Shown piece by piece: positions 16,385 to 25,148 of a stretch of 64,000 nt of DNA. Where the stretch lies: contig QHZD01000030.1 of assembly GCA_003225315.1 (NCBI GenBank), positions 24,906 through 88,905 on the forward strand, read 5' to 3'. Under the pieces are notes generated by a model that worked only from the letters and a program-made list of their open reading frames with translations, made no database searches and had not been told where the DNA came from. Origin of the DNA: Acidobacteriota bacterium. Its GTDB lineage: Bacteria; Acidobacteriota; Terriglobia; Acidiferrales; UBA7541. The position numbers and the translations under genes were made by a program. Each line of letters opens with the position of its first letter. Within the stretch, counting starts at the first letter, position 1.

Positions 16385-17722
16385 ATGCCGACCAGCAGCG
16401 GACTTTTTCCCCGCCATTTTAAGAAGACCGTTCCCATCGCCGCTCGTGGGGAAGGATGCTGGATTATCGCCGCCGATGGCCGTCGATTCCTTGACGCTTC
16501 CGGACAGGCTGCAGTCGTCAGCATCGGTCACGGCGTGCCGGAAATCGGCCGCGCAATGGCGGAGCAATCTTCCCGGATCGCTTTCGCGCACACTTCGCAA
16601 TTTCACACGGCTCCGGCGGAACGACTTGCCAAGCGCCTGCTCGCGATGGCTCCGACGAATTTTCGCAACGGCGGCCGCGTCTATTTCACTTCCGGCGGCT
16701 CGGAAGCAGCCGAAACCGCTATTAAACTTGCGCGGCAGTTTCACATCGAATGCGGCCACAAGGATCGTTACCGCGTTTTCTCGCGCCGCCAGAGCTATCA
16801 CGGCAGCACTCTTGGCGCTATGACTGTTAGCGGAAATGTTGCTCGCCGCGCTCCCTACGAACCGCTCCTCGCGGAATGGGGACACATTGCTCCCTGCTTT
16901 TGCTATCACTGCCCTTTCGAAAAAACTTTTCCGCAATGTGAACTCGCTTGCGCTGACGATCTTCAAGTCCATTTAAGTGGGCAAGCGCGACAGCAAGCGG
17001 CCGCGTTTATTTTTGAGCCGGTTGTCGGCGCCACTCTCGGCGCTGCCGTCCCGCCTGAAGGTTACGCAACGCACATCGCGGAAACCTGCCGCAAGAATGA
17101 AATCCTGCTTATCGCCGACGAAGTCATGACCGGTATGGGCCGCACCCGAAAGCCTTTTGCCGTGCAGCACTGGGACGTCGAGTCGGACATTATTCTGGTT
17201 GGCAAAGGAATCGCTAGCGGTTACGCGCCGCTGGGCGCGGTTCTCGTTTCCGCGCGCGTCGTCGAAGCTTTCGAGCATGGCTCGGGCGCCTTCGTGCACG
17301 GCTTCACGTATCAGGCCCATCCAGTGTCCGCTGCTGCGGGCAACGCCGTGCTCGACTATCTGGAAACGCACAAACTTTTTGATCGCGTGAATGCCGCCGG
17401 GCAAGAGCTGCACCGCGCGCTTTCTCCGTTGCAATCTCATCCGAACGTCGGTGATGTGCGCGGTCTTGGACTGCTTCTTGGCGTCGAGTTCGTTAAGAGC
17501 AAAGCTATTCGCGAGCCTTTCCCGAAAGAACAAAACATCGCGGAGAAAATTCGCCAGGCTTGTCTGGAGGAAGGCGTTCTGACCTATCCAACACAAGGCT
17601 GCATTGACGGCTTGCGTGGTGACCACATCCTTCTCGCGCCGCCGTTCACGATCTCGTCGGAGGAATGCGCGCTGATTGCTCGCGCGCTGCAGTCCGCGGC
17701 GGCGAAAGTGTTTTCAACTTGA
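16385..17722 (+). CDS. Class III PLP-dependent aminotransferase
   Basis: 445 residues. Class III features: FLDASGQAAVVSIGHGVPEI near 37, FTSGGSEAAETAIKLARQ near 100 (PLP phosphate loop), LIADEVMTGMGRT near 240, and the PLP lysine in VGKGIASGYAPLGAV near 273. A CYHCPFEKTFPQCELAC segment near 178-195 is shared with a subgroup of omega-aminotransferase-like proteins. Substrate not determinable; omega-amino acid or diamine donors are typical. There is no clear ribosome site before the ATG, and a TGCTACAAT extended -10 box ends at 16367, so the leader would be very short. The peptidase genes follow 61 bases downstream. Confidence 0.87.
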   Translation: MPTSSGLFPRHFKKTVPIAARGEGCWIIAADGRRFLDASGQAAVVSIGHGVPEIGRAMAEQSSRIAFAHTSQFHTAPAERLAKRLLAMAPTNFRNGGRVYFTSGGSEAAETAIKLARQFHIECGHKDRYRVFSRRQSYHGSTLGAMTVSGNVARRAPYEPLLAEWGHIAPCFCYHCPFEKTFPQCELACADDLQVHLSGQARQQAAAFIFEPVVGATLGAAVPPEGYATHIAETCRKNEILLIADEVMTGMGRTRKPFAVQHWDVESDIILVGKGIASGYAPLGAVLVSARVVEAFEHGSGAFVHGFTYQAHPVSAAAGNAVLDYLETHKLFDRVNAAGQELHRALSPLQSHPNVGDVRGLGLLLGVEFVKSKAIREPFPKEQNIAEKIRQACLEEGVLTYPTQGCIDGLRGDHILLAPPFTISSEECALIARALQSAAAKVFST

Positions 17723-17783
17723 GTCAGCATGAGGGCAGGTTTGTTTGCAGTGAGTTCCTGTTCTTTTGGAGAACAAAATAAAA

Positions 17784-19979
17784 ATGCGGCTTCCCTTGCG
17801 CACTCTTGTAGTCTCGATTCCCTTTTTTCTCTTGACCTTCGCGCTTTCTGCTCAGCTCAAGCAGGCGGCCCCGCCGGCCACTCCGATTCTCGGTTTTTCT
17901 CCCCCATATGCCGCCGCGGAGCACGCTCTCGAATCCACGTTTCAATCCATTCCCTCTGCCGAAAAAGCGCGTGAATGGCATCGCACGTTTACAGCCGAAC
18001 CGCATCCCGCCGCTTCCGAACGCAACAATCAGCTTGCGGACTTCATCGCGGACGAATGGCGCAAACAAGGCTGGGAAGACGTTACGCTTCGCCGCTACGA
18101 CGTTTTGCACTCGCGTCCGCGCAGCGTCTCGCTCGAAATGACTGAGCCCGTCCATTTCACCGCATCTCTGCGCGAAGATGCTTACAATGTCGATCCAGAT
18201 ACGAACAATCCCGCCGTATCCGGCTCCTACTTTGGGTACTCCGCATCCGGCGACGTCACCGCTGAAGTCGTCTACGCGCACAGCGGCAATCCCGAAGATT
18301 ACGATTTATTGCGGAAGAACGGCATCAGCGTAAGAGGCAAGATCGTTCTGGTGCGCTACTCGAATCCTTACAGTTATCGCGGCTTCAAAGCGCTCACAGC
18401 TGAACGTGAGGGCGCCGCCGCTCTGCTCATTTATTCCGATCCCGCAGAAGATGGTTCCGCGCGCGGCAAAGTTTTTCCTGATGGTCCGTGGGGCCCGGAG
18501 AGCCACACCCAGCGCGGCGCAATCACGTACGATTACATCGTTCCCGGCGATCCCACCACGCCCGGCTGGGCTTCCGTCCCCGGCGCAAAACACATCGCCC
18601 CTGAGGAGGCGCACTCGCTGCCAAAGATTCTCGCGCTCCCACTTTCGTGGCGTGACGCCGAGCCGCTTCTCGAAAATATGAATGGCCCCGAAGCGCCAAA
18701 AGATTGGCAAGGCGCTTTGCCCATCACGTATCGCTTCACCGGCGCGGTCAAGGTCCACGTAAAAGTGGACATGGACACCGGCATGCAGCCTTACACCGTC
18801 GTCGAAGCGCGCATTCGCGGCAGTGAGTTGCCCGACGAATGGGTTCTGCTCGGCAATCATCGCGACGCTTGGGTGTTCGGCGGAGTCGACCCTTCGAGTG
18901 GGACCGCTTCGATGATGGAGCTGACGCGCGCTCTTGGGGAACTCAAGCAGCGCGGCATTCGTCCGCGGCGCACCATGGTGGTTTGCAGTTGGGATGGCGA
19001 AGAATACGCGCTCACGGGCTCGACGGAATGGGGCGAGCAGTTCGCCGGTGATCTCAAGAAAAAGCTGGTTGCTTATCTCAATGTGGACGAATCCGTCGCG
19101 GGAGCCGCCACCACAGCTGGTCCCGAGGGCCTGAGCTTCTCGCCCTCCGCTGTCGCTTCGCTTGCGCCGGTGCTCGTGGAAGCTTCAAAAGATGTTCGCG
19201 CGCCATCCGGCAAATCTCTGTACGAAGCGTGGCGCGCCACTTCGATGCGCGATACGAAGGCCAGCGCTCCGCCGCTCGACAGCGCGCTGGTGGAAACGCG
19301 GATTGGCAGCGGCTCTGACCACACTGTGTTCCTCAATCATCTTGGCCGGCCGGTGATCAACCTCGATTTTACGGGCGACTACGGCGTGTATCACTCGATG
19401 TACGACGATCATTATTGGATGGAGCATATCGGCGATCCCACGTTCGAGTACCACATCGCCTTGACGCGCATCTGGGGCCTCGTCGCGCTGCGTCTCGCGA
19501 ACGCGGACGTTCTCCCGTTTGACTTCGACTTTAACGCCTCTGCGCTGGAACAATTCTTGCGCGAGCTCGAACACAAGAACAAAGGCGAGCTACAGCGCCT
19601 CTCATTGAAACGCCTTCACGCTCGCATCGTCGAATTCGGGAAAGAGGGAGATCTTCTACGCAACGCAACCTCACACAGTCTTTTGTCAGGAGCAACGACG
19701 TCGGAGGAAAAAACTCGGCGCCTCAACGAGCAGCTTCTTCAGGTCGAATCCAACTGGCTCGATCCCGTGGGCATTCCGGGCCGGCCATGGTTCCAACATC
19801 TTCTTTATTCCTCACGCTATACGTACGCGCACTTGGAATTCCCCGGGCTCACCGAAGCCGTGGAAAAACGCGATTGGAAATTGGCGGCACAGCAAGCGGG
19901 TTTGCTGGAAAAAGCGTTGAAGAAAAACACGAAATTATTGCGTTCGGCTCGATCCTCGTGGGAGAAAAACAAGAAATGA
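17784..19979 (+). CDS. Secreted M28 metallopeptidase, glutamate carboxypeptidase II (NAALADase)-like
   Basis: 731 residues. Signal peptide about 1-25 (TLVVSIPFFLLTFALSAQ). Order: M28 N-terminal part, protease-associated insert (about 110-300), catalytic domain, and TFR-dimer-like C terminus. Zinc ligands and catalytic residues are visible: GNHRDAW (His, Asp), GGVDPSSGTA (Asp), WDGEEYALTGS (Glu-Glu), and YHSMYDDHYW (His). Such enzymes remove C-terminal acidic residues or act as aminopeptidases in the periplasm. ATG 17784 has GGAG upstream; a TTG at 17766 is less likely. The next gene overlaps the stop by four bases, so the two peptidases are cotranslated. Confidence 0.9.
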   Translation: MRLPLRTLVVSIPFFLLTFALSAQLKQAAPPATPILGFSPPYAAAEHALESTFQSIPSAEKAREWHRTFTAEPHPAASERNNQLADFIADEWRKQGWEDVTLRRYDVLHSRPRSVSLEMTEPVHFTASLREDAYNVDPDTNNPAVSGSYFGYSASGDVTAEVVYAHSGNPEDYDLLRKNGISVRGKIVLVRYSNPYSYRGFKALTAEREGAAALLIYSDPAEDGSARGKVFPDGPWGPESHTQRGAITYDYIVPGDPTTPGWASVPGAKHIAPEEAHSLPKILALPLSWRDAEPLLENMNGPEAPKDWQGALPITYRFTGAVKVHVKVDMDTGMQPYTVVEARIRGSELPDEWVLLGNHRDAWVFGGVDPSSGTASMMELTRALGELKQRGIRPRRTMVVCSWDGEEYALTGSTEWGEQFAGDLKKKLVAYLNVDESVAGAATTAGPEGLSFSPSAVASLAPVLVEASKDVRAPSGKSLYEAWRATSMRDTKASAPPLDSALVETRIGSGSDHTVFLNHLGRPVINLDFTGDYGVYHSMYDDHYWMEHIGDPTFEYHIALTRIWGLVALRLANADVLPFDFDFNASALEQFLRELEHKNKGELQRLSLKRLHARIVEFGKEGDLLRNATSHSLLSGATTSEEKTRRLNEQLLQVESNWLDPVGIPGRPWFQHLLYSSRYTYAHLEFPGLTEAVEKRDWKLAAQQAGLLEKALKKNTKLLRSARSSWEKNKK

Positions 19980-21172
19980 TTCGCCCCTTTTCTTTTCGTT
20001 ATCTGGTCATTCTTTTTTGTTCGTCAGTAATTGCATCGTTTTCCTTAGGGCAGAACAATCTGCCTGCCATGCCGCGCGCCCGCGATCTCGGCGTCCCGTT
20101 TGACGGCACACCCGGGCCGCTCAACGCCATCACCGACGTTTCCGGCGTCACCGTCGGGCACACCACGCTTATTTCCGGCGAAGGAAAACTGCAAGTCGGC
20201 AAGGGGCCGGTTCGAACGGGAGTGACCGCCGTTCTTCCGCGCGGAAAAGATTCGATGAGCAATCCTGTTTTCGCCGGTTGGTGGTCGCTGAACGGCAACG
20301 GCGAAATGACCGGCACGACTTGGGTGGAAGAGTCCGGCTTTCTCGAAGGCCCCGTGATGATCACTAACACGCACAGCGTGGGAGTGGTTCGCGATGCGGT
20401 CATTCAATGGCGCGTCAATCACGGCCAGCCGGATCCGACGAGTTACTGGTGGTCGCTGCCGGTCGTCGCGGAAACATGGGATGGCTGGCTCAACGACATC
20501 AACGGTTTTCACGTGAAGCCCGAGCACGCTTTGCACGCCATCGATACGGCAGCGTCCGGTCGGGTTGCGGAAGGCAATGTTGGTGGCGGCACGGGAATGG
20601 TCTGCAACGGTTTCAAAGGAGGAATCGGCACTGCTTCGCGCAAGCTGGACACGAAAGACGGTGGCTACACAGTAGGAGTTCTAGTGCAATGCAACTACGG
20701 CCGCCGTCCCGATCTCCGTATTGCCGGTGTCCCCGTGGGAAAAGAAATTCCTGAAGACGCTGCATATAGCTCGGCTGGATTCGCGCAAGAAGACCGAGGA
20801 TCCATTATCGTCGTTGTTGCGACGGACGCGCCGCTCGTCGCGCATCAGCTGAAGCGGCTGGCCCGCCGCGTTTCACTGGGGCTCGGCCGGAACGGCAGCA
20901 TCTCTGGCAACGGTTCCGGCGACATTTTCATTGCGTTCTCCACGGCGAATTCAGGCGCTGCAGCCGCCGACCACGTCGTCGATCTGAAAATGTTGCCCAA
21001 CGACAAGCTTGGTCCGGTCTTCGCCGCCACCGTTCAGGCGACTGAAGAGGCCATCATCAACGCCATGATTGCCGCCGAAACCATGACCGGCATCGAGAAT
21101 CACAAAGTCGTCGCGCTGCCCCACGACAAGCTTCGCGAAGTGCTCAAGAAATACAACCGCCTCATCCAATGA
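19976..21172 (+). CDS. P1/S58 family peptidase, DmpA-type aminopeptidase
   Basis: 398 residues with a signal peptide (about 1-23). The NAITDVSGVTVGHTTL block near 48-62, GNVGGGTGMVCNGFKGGIGTASRK near 200-223 (containing the self-cleavage/nucleophile Ser of the N-terminal-nucleophile fold) and the late MIAAETMTGIENHKV segment are typical of DmpA/BapA enzymes. These release N-terminal L- or D-residues or beta-peptides after autoproteolysis. The start ATG overlaps the stop of the M28 gene by four bases and has GGGAG upstream. Role: last step of peptide breakdown in the periplasm. Confidence 0.9.
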   Translation: MIRPFSFRYLVILFCSSVIASFSLGQNNLPAMPRARDLGVPFDGTPGPLNAITDVSGVTVGHTTLISGEGKLQVGKGPVRTGVTAVLPRGKDSMSNPVFAGWWSLNGNGEMTGTTWVEESGFLEGPVMITNTHSVGVVRDAVIQWRVNHGQPDPTSYWWSLPVVAETWDGWLNDINGFHVKPEHALHAIDTAASGRVAEGNVGGGTGMVCNGFKGGIGTASRKLDTKDGGYTVGVLVQCNYGRRPDLRIAGVPVGKEIPEDAAYSSAGFAQEDRGSIIVVVATDAPLVAHQLKRLARRVSLGLGRNGSISGNGSGDIFIAFSTANSGAAAADHVVDLKMLPNDKLGPVFAATVQATEEAIINAMIAAETMTGIENHKVVALPHDKLREVLKKYNRLIQ

Positions 21173-21293
21173 GTAGACGCAAAAGAGAAGGTCGTGGCAT
21201 GTCACTCTAATTTTCTGATTCAATTCACGAAATTTTAGTGAAATAGTATTAGCGGCGGATGATAGTGCGGCTTTTAAAATCAAAAATAGCGTT

Positions 21294-21557
21294 TCAACCA
21301 TCCAGTATGTCAAGCCAAGCCGCGACATTAATTCGTTCCCGCAGCTGCCGTTTCACCTGGTCAGAGTCCGTATCATGGTCTACGTTGATGCTGAACGAGC
21401 TGGCTACCGAAGTGCCGAGCCTGGCATATTTGTTATATTGTAGCGAATCGATGACCCGTCCATTTTCCACGTATGGGCGCACTGAAGAGAGATGGTAGTT
21501 ATCCATCTGTAGGAGCGAGAAATCAGTCCAGTATTTCGATTGAGAAGGTCTACTCAT
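21294..21557 (-). CDS. Small hypothetical protein
   Basis: 87 residues beginning MSRPSQSKYWTDFSLL, hydrophilic, no signal or membrane segment. ATG 21557 is preceded by AAGAGGGA at six-base spacing, which supports it; the frame is open further up to 21674 but runs into the neighbour. It is divergent from the gene at 21659 with about 100 bases between. No family recognised. Confidence 0.5.
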   Translation of the reverse strand: MSRPSQSKYWTDFSLLQMDNYHLSSVRPYVENGRVIDSLQYNKYARLGTSVASSFSINVDHDTDSDQVKRQLRERINVAAWLDILDG

Positions 21558-21658
21558 ATAATCCCTCTTGAGCGAATAACTTTCCACGCTTCTGATCCGC
21601 CCCCGCGCTCTACTGAAATATACGCTGGCGCGCAATGATTGACAAGGAGGCAACAGCC

Positions 21659-22057
21659 ATGACCACAGAATCAAGTTGGAAACCGTGGCAGAGGCAAGCT
21701 ATCTGGTTTCTGTTTGGATTAGGTTGTGGACTACTGGTAGCTGTGCTGATGGCCGCGCAGAATCTTGCGAAGATCACGAAAGTCGCCGATGCACAGGCCA
21801 AAAACCTCAGCCAGCAGACATTGCTCTTCGATCCGCCAGCAAATAGCGGCCTTGCGAACGCGGGCACGCCAATGACAGAGGTTTACAACGGGAATCGCGC
21901 AACGCCGTTAATTGGATACCCGCGTTGGATCATTGTCGGTAAAGTTAAGCCGACAATTGCCGGAAATCCAGCAGGGGCGAAGTATTCCTGCTACGATCCG
22001 CAGACCAACCAATACGACGGCCCTTACGTTCCCGAGAGTCCAACTGTACGCCCTTAA
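21659..22057 (+). CDS. Hypothetical single-pass membrane protein
   Basis: 132 residues. One strong helix at about 15-37 (AIWFLFGLGCGLLVAVLMAA), then a soluble, Pro/Asn-rich tail (about 40-132) probably in the periplasm. AAGGAGG eight bases before ATG 21659 fixes the start, although the frame opens at 21635. No family recognised. It is followed by the convergent GcvT-like gene. Confidence 0.6.
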   Translation: MTTESSWKPWQRQAIWFLFGLGCGLLVAVLMAAQNLAKITKVADAQAKNLSQQTLLFDPPANSGLANAGTPMTEVYNGNRATPLIGYPRWIIVGKVKPTIAGNPAGAKYSCYDPQTNQYDGPYVPESPTVRP

Positions 22058-22106
22058 CCGAAGTTTTGCCGGGTCGAATTGAATAGTTCGCTTTGGCGAT
22101 GATTCG

Positions 22107-23306
22107 CTAAATCACTGGCACGGCGGTTTTGCGCCGTGGATTGAAGAACGGGAGCGGTACTACCTTTGCAGAAACGGTGTGGCGCACCGCTTCGACGGTC
22201 ATCTCGATGCTCAACGTCGTGTCTACCTTTGCGCTGTCGCGGTTCACGCAAGCCAGCGCGACCATTTTTTTCAGTGTGGGCGACCATGTTGTCGAGGTGG
22301 CTTTGCCCACCTGCCGCCCGCCGCGATACACCGGCACGGCCACGCGGGAGGCCATGCTCGGCACTTGCGGCGCCATTTTCAGTTTGTCGTAGAGCGCCTC
22401 GACTTCGTTCCAGTCGATCTCCAGCCCTGCGAGCGCTCGCTCCGCGCCTCTCTTTGCTTCATGTGCCAGCGCTTCGCGTCCCACGAAATTTTCCTTCTTC
22501 AAGTCCACCAGCTTCCCCAGCCCGATTTCCGCCGGAGAATACTTCTGCGATGCAATCAACGCTTTCTTGCTCGAAATGTAATCCACTTCGATCAAAATCA
22601 GCCCTGCTTCGATTCGCGCGATGTCCAGCGCAATCATGCCCGCGGGATGAATATCAAACGCCTTGCCCTTGGCGATCAACGCATCCCACACTTTGACGGC
22701 GTCGATCCACGGCATCCATATCTCGAATCCCAGGTCGCCCGTATAACCCGTCCGCGAAATGTCCACAGGCACTCCCGCGATTTTTCCATGCGTCACGCGA
22801 AAATATTTCAGGTTGGTGATGTCCGCGTCCGCCGCCTCGTGCAGCACTTTGCCGGACATCGGCCCCTGCAGCGCCAGCGCCGCAGTCTGCTCCGAAATAT
22901 CTTCAATCGTCAAGTCCAGCGCCAGGGCATTTTGCCGGAACCACCGCAGGCTGGGATCCGCGGCCGTCCAGCGATATTCATTCTCTCCCAGCCGCGTGAT
23001 CGTTCCGTCGTCGATCACTTTGCCTTCGGGATCGCACCAGCAGCAGTAAATCACCTGGTCCACGGCCACTTTATTGATGTCGCGCGCAATCACGCGGTTC
23101 ACGAACTTGGTGGCGTCGCGTCCCGTCACGCGGTATTTGAAGAGCGGGGAAATATCGATCAGCGCCGCGGAATTGCGGACGGCGTTGTACTCGTGCTCGT
23201 GGTGCATCTCGTAAACGCTGACGGTGTAATAGCCCGACCATTCGCGGTAGTTCAGGCTTTCGCACAGCGCCAGCGTTCTTTCGTGAAACGCGGTTCCGAC
23301 GGGCAA
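22107..23306 (-). CDS. GcvT-family aminomethyltransferase-like protein
   Basis: 399 residues. N-terminal GcvT folate-binding region (EYNAVRNSAALIDISPLFKYRVTGRDA), the conserved RTGYTGDLGFEIW near 190, LDIARIEAGLILI near 235, and a C-terminal barrel (FVGREAL, KATSTTWSPTLKKMVALA). It uses tetrahydrofolate to accept one-carbon or methylene groups. No gcvH or gcvP is nearby, so it may act in another demethylation reaction, as do DmdA-like or sarcosine-related members. Start is TTG at 23306 with AGGAGG five bases upstream. A good promoter lies at 23353-23382. Confidence 0.85.
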   Translation of the reverse strand: MPVGTAFHERTLALCESLNYREWSGYYTVSVYEMHHEHEYNAVRNSAALIDISPLFKYRVTGRDATKFVNRVIARDINKVAVDQVIYCCWCDPEGKVIDDGTITRLGENEYRWTAADPSLRWFRQNALALDLTIEDISEQTAALALQGPMSGKVLHEAADADITNLKYFRVTHGKIAGVPVDISRTGYTGDLGFEIWMPWIDAVKVWDALIAKGKAFDIHPAGMIALDIARIEAGLILIEVDYISSKKALIASQKYSPAEIGLGKLVDLKKENFVGREALAHEAKRGAERALAGLEIDWNEVEALYDKLKMAPQVPSMASRVAVPVYRGGRQVGKATSTTWSPTLKKMVALACVNRDSAKVDTTLSIEMTVEAVRHTVSAKVVPLPFFNPRRKTAVPVI

Positions 23307-23352
23307 GAATCCTCCTGATGAGCGCGGCAGTTCGCCGCTGCAAAGACACTGG

Positions 23353-23382
23353 ATTATAGGTGCGAACTCTCGGCGCTCGCAA
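23353..23382 (-). promoter_or_regulatory. Sigma70-like promoter of the GcvT-like gene
   Basis: Minus strand: TTGCGA (23382-23377), 18-nt spacer, TATAAT (23358-23353), an exact -10 consensus. The mRNA would start about 40 bases before the TTG start at 23306. Confidence 0.6.
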
Positions 23383-23457
23383 GGTTTGCGCGCGAAATCG
23401 GGCTAGGGGTGCGCGGCTTTGCGTCCCGTCCAGGCTCTTGCTATCTTGAAATCAACC

Positions 23458-24147
23458 ATGACCGAAAGAGTAGTTTTGATCACCGGGGCCAACGGCGGAC
23501 TGGGAACGTTCGTGACCAAGCGTTTTCTTGAGACCGGCGTGATGGTTGTCGGCGGTTCCCGGAAGATCTCGAAAGAGGACTTCGAAGGGCCCAATTTCGT
23601 CCCGCTGGCGGCTGATTTCACGGAGCCAAATGCAGTGCGCGATGCGATTGCCTCGGTGGTCACGCGTTTTGGCAGGCTTGACGTGCTGGTGCACGTGATG
23701 GGCGGCTTTGCGGGCGGTTTGACCGTCGCAGATACCGATGACACCACCTGGGAGCAAATGCGCGACATGAATTTGACTTCGGCGCTTTATGTTTTGCGCG
23801 CCGCGATACCGCATCTCCGGAAATCGGGGAAAGGCCGCGCCATCGCGATCGGGAGCCTGGCTGCCGTCGAGCCACACGCGAGACTTGGCGCGTACGTGAC
23901 GTTCAAATCCGCGCTGACGACTCTCGTGCGAACCGTGGCGCTCGAAAACAAGGACAGCGGAATGACTGCAAACGTGGTTTTGCCCGGAACGATGGACACG
24001 CCGGCGAACCGCAAATCCATGCCGGGCGCTGATTTTTCGAAATGGGTTCAGCCGGCCGATGTAGCTGATCTGGTCCTGTGGCTCGCAGACGAGCGGTCAG
24101 GGCATATCAACGGTATGGCGATTCCGATAGACAGCCCCAAAGCATGA
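23458..24147 (+). CDS. Short-chain dehydrogenase/reductase (SDR)
   Basis: 229 residues. Rossmann Gly motif TGANGGLG near 9-16, the NAD-ring position VHVMGGFAG near 80, catalytic Ser in AIGSLAA (near 136), and YVTFK (YxxxK) near 149-153. C-terminal region GTMDTPANRKSMP and DLVLWLADERSGHINGMAI are as in 3-oxoacyl-ACP reductase-like SDRs. Substrate unknown. It is divergent from the GcvT-like gene; no strong ribosome site is seen. Confidence 0.85.
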   Translation: MTERVVLITGANGGLGTFVTKRFLETGVMVVGGSRKISKEDFEGPNFVPLAADFTEPNAVRDAIASVVTRFGRLDVLVHVMGGFAGGLTVADTDDTTWEQMRDMNLTSALYVLRAAIPHLRKSGKGRAIAIGSLAAVEPHARLGAYVTFKSALTTLVRTVALENKDSGMTANVVLPGTMDTPANRKSMPGADFSKWVQPADVADLVLWLADERSGHINGMAIPIDSPKA

Positions 24148-24249
24148 ACGTCTTGTTCACTGCTCTTTGCCATCTGCGTTCCTGTGACGGTGTCACTGTT
24201 TTTTCGTCGCCAAAGCAGGCTATCAACACTTGGGACCAGCCGATGACGC

Positions 24250-24279
24250 TTTACAGTGGGCCGAGGCTGGCCCTATAGT
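24250..24279 (+). promoter_or_regulatory. Sigma70-like promoter for the TPM-nucleotidyltransferase-LemA genes
   Basis: TTTACA (24250-24255), 18-nt spacer, TATAGT (24274-24279). The transcript would begin about 20 bases before the ATG at 24307. Confidence 0.45.
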
Positions 24280-24306
24280 CATTTGACGACCGCCTCCGAA
24301 CACTGC

Positions 24307-25122
24307 ATGCGAAAAATCCACCTCATTCGAACCGCACTGCTTCCCTGCCTGCTCTTGTTCAGCGCAAGCCTCTGCGCGGCGGAAGACATCAAGAAGATTC
24401 ATCCCGCAGGATACGTCAGCGATCTGGCCGGCGCTATCGCCCCGGAGGCCAGGACGCGGCTCGAAGCGCTATGCTCGGAGGTGGAGCAGAAGACCGGCGC
24501 GCAGTTGGCGATTGTCACCGTCCAATCGCTCGAAGGCGAGAGTGTCGAGAACTACGCGGTGGATCTGTTCAAGCAGCTTGGAGTCGGAGGTAAAAAAGAC
24601 AATCGCGGCGTGCTGCTGCTCGTCGCTCCCAACGAGCGCAAATACCGCATCGAAGTGGGCTACGGGCTCGAACCGGTGATCAATGATGCGCGGGCGGGAG
24701 ATGCCGGGCGCGCCATGGTGCCCTACTTGCGGCAGAACGATTATGGCAAGGCGGCGGAAGTCGCCGCGTGGCAACTAGCTAAGTACATTGCAGATGATGC
24801 TGGTGTTACGTTGAGCGGCCTGCCGCCCGCCCCGCGAAATCAGAATCGCGGAGGGAATCCGGGAATCCCTGTATTCTGGGTCATTCTTGGTCTGATTATT
24901 TTCTTTCGCGTGATTGGAAGTCTGTCAGGCCGAGGCGGGCGCGGAGCGAGCGGCAGTGGCTGTCTCTGGTTTCTCCTGGGAATGCTGGCAAGCAATAGCG
25001 GCCGGGGCTCGGGTGGGGGAGCCTGGGGCGGAGGCGGCTTCGGCGGTGGCGGAGGAGGCGGCGGGTTTGGGGGATTTGGCGGCGGCAGCAGCGGAGGCGG
25101 AGGAGCTTCGGGAAGCTGGTAG
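24307..25122 (+). CDS. TPM-domain protein (YgcG-like) with glycine-rich tail
   Basis: 271 residues. Signal peptide about 1-22 (LLPCLLLFSASLCAAE). TPM domain at about 33-165 with GYVSDLAGAIAPEAR at its start and RGVLLLVAPNERKYRIEVGYGLE in the core. One or two membrane helices near 180-235, then a tail of almost only Gly with Phe, Ser and Trp. TPM proteins are found in membrane-associated complexes and photosystem repair in plants; the bacterial role is unclear. LemA, the usual genomic partner, lies two genes downstream. The ATG has no clear ribosome site. Confidence 0.85.
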   Translation: MRKIHLIRTALLPCLLLFSASLCAAEDIKKIHPAGYVSDLAGAIAPEARTRLEALCSEVEQKTGAQLAIVTVQSLEGESVENYAVDLFKQLGVGGKKDNRGVLLLVAPNERKYRIEVGYGLEPVINDARAGDAGRAMVPYLRQNDYGKAAEVAAWQLAKYIADDAGVTLSGLPPAPRNQNRGGNPGIPVFWVILGLIIFFRVIGSLSGRGGRGASGSGCLWFLLGMLASNSGRGSGGGAWGGGGFGGGGGGGGFGGFGGGSSGGGGASGSW

Positions 25123-25148
25123 CTCCGTTTGAAAGGAATGGATTCGAA

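Noticed and set aside
22179..23318. Long open frame on the plus strand opposite the GcvT-like gene
   Set aside because: Antisense shadow in high-GC DNA; no family resemblance and the minus strand has a clear conserved protein.
23420..23440. Minus strand GGGACGCAAAGCC resembles the core of the c-di-GMP-I riboswitch
   Set aside because: The other conserved parts (GGUAGC, GGGUUACC and the tetraloop helix) are missing, and the promoter of the GcvT-like gene lies downstream of it, so it is not transcribed in that mRNA.
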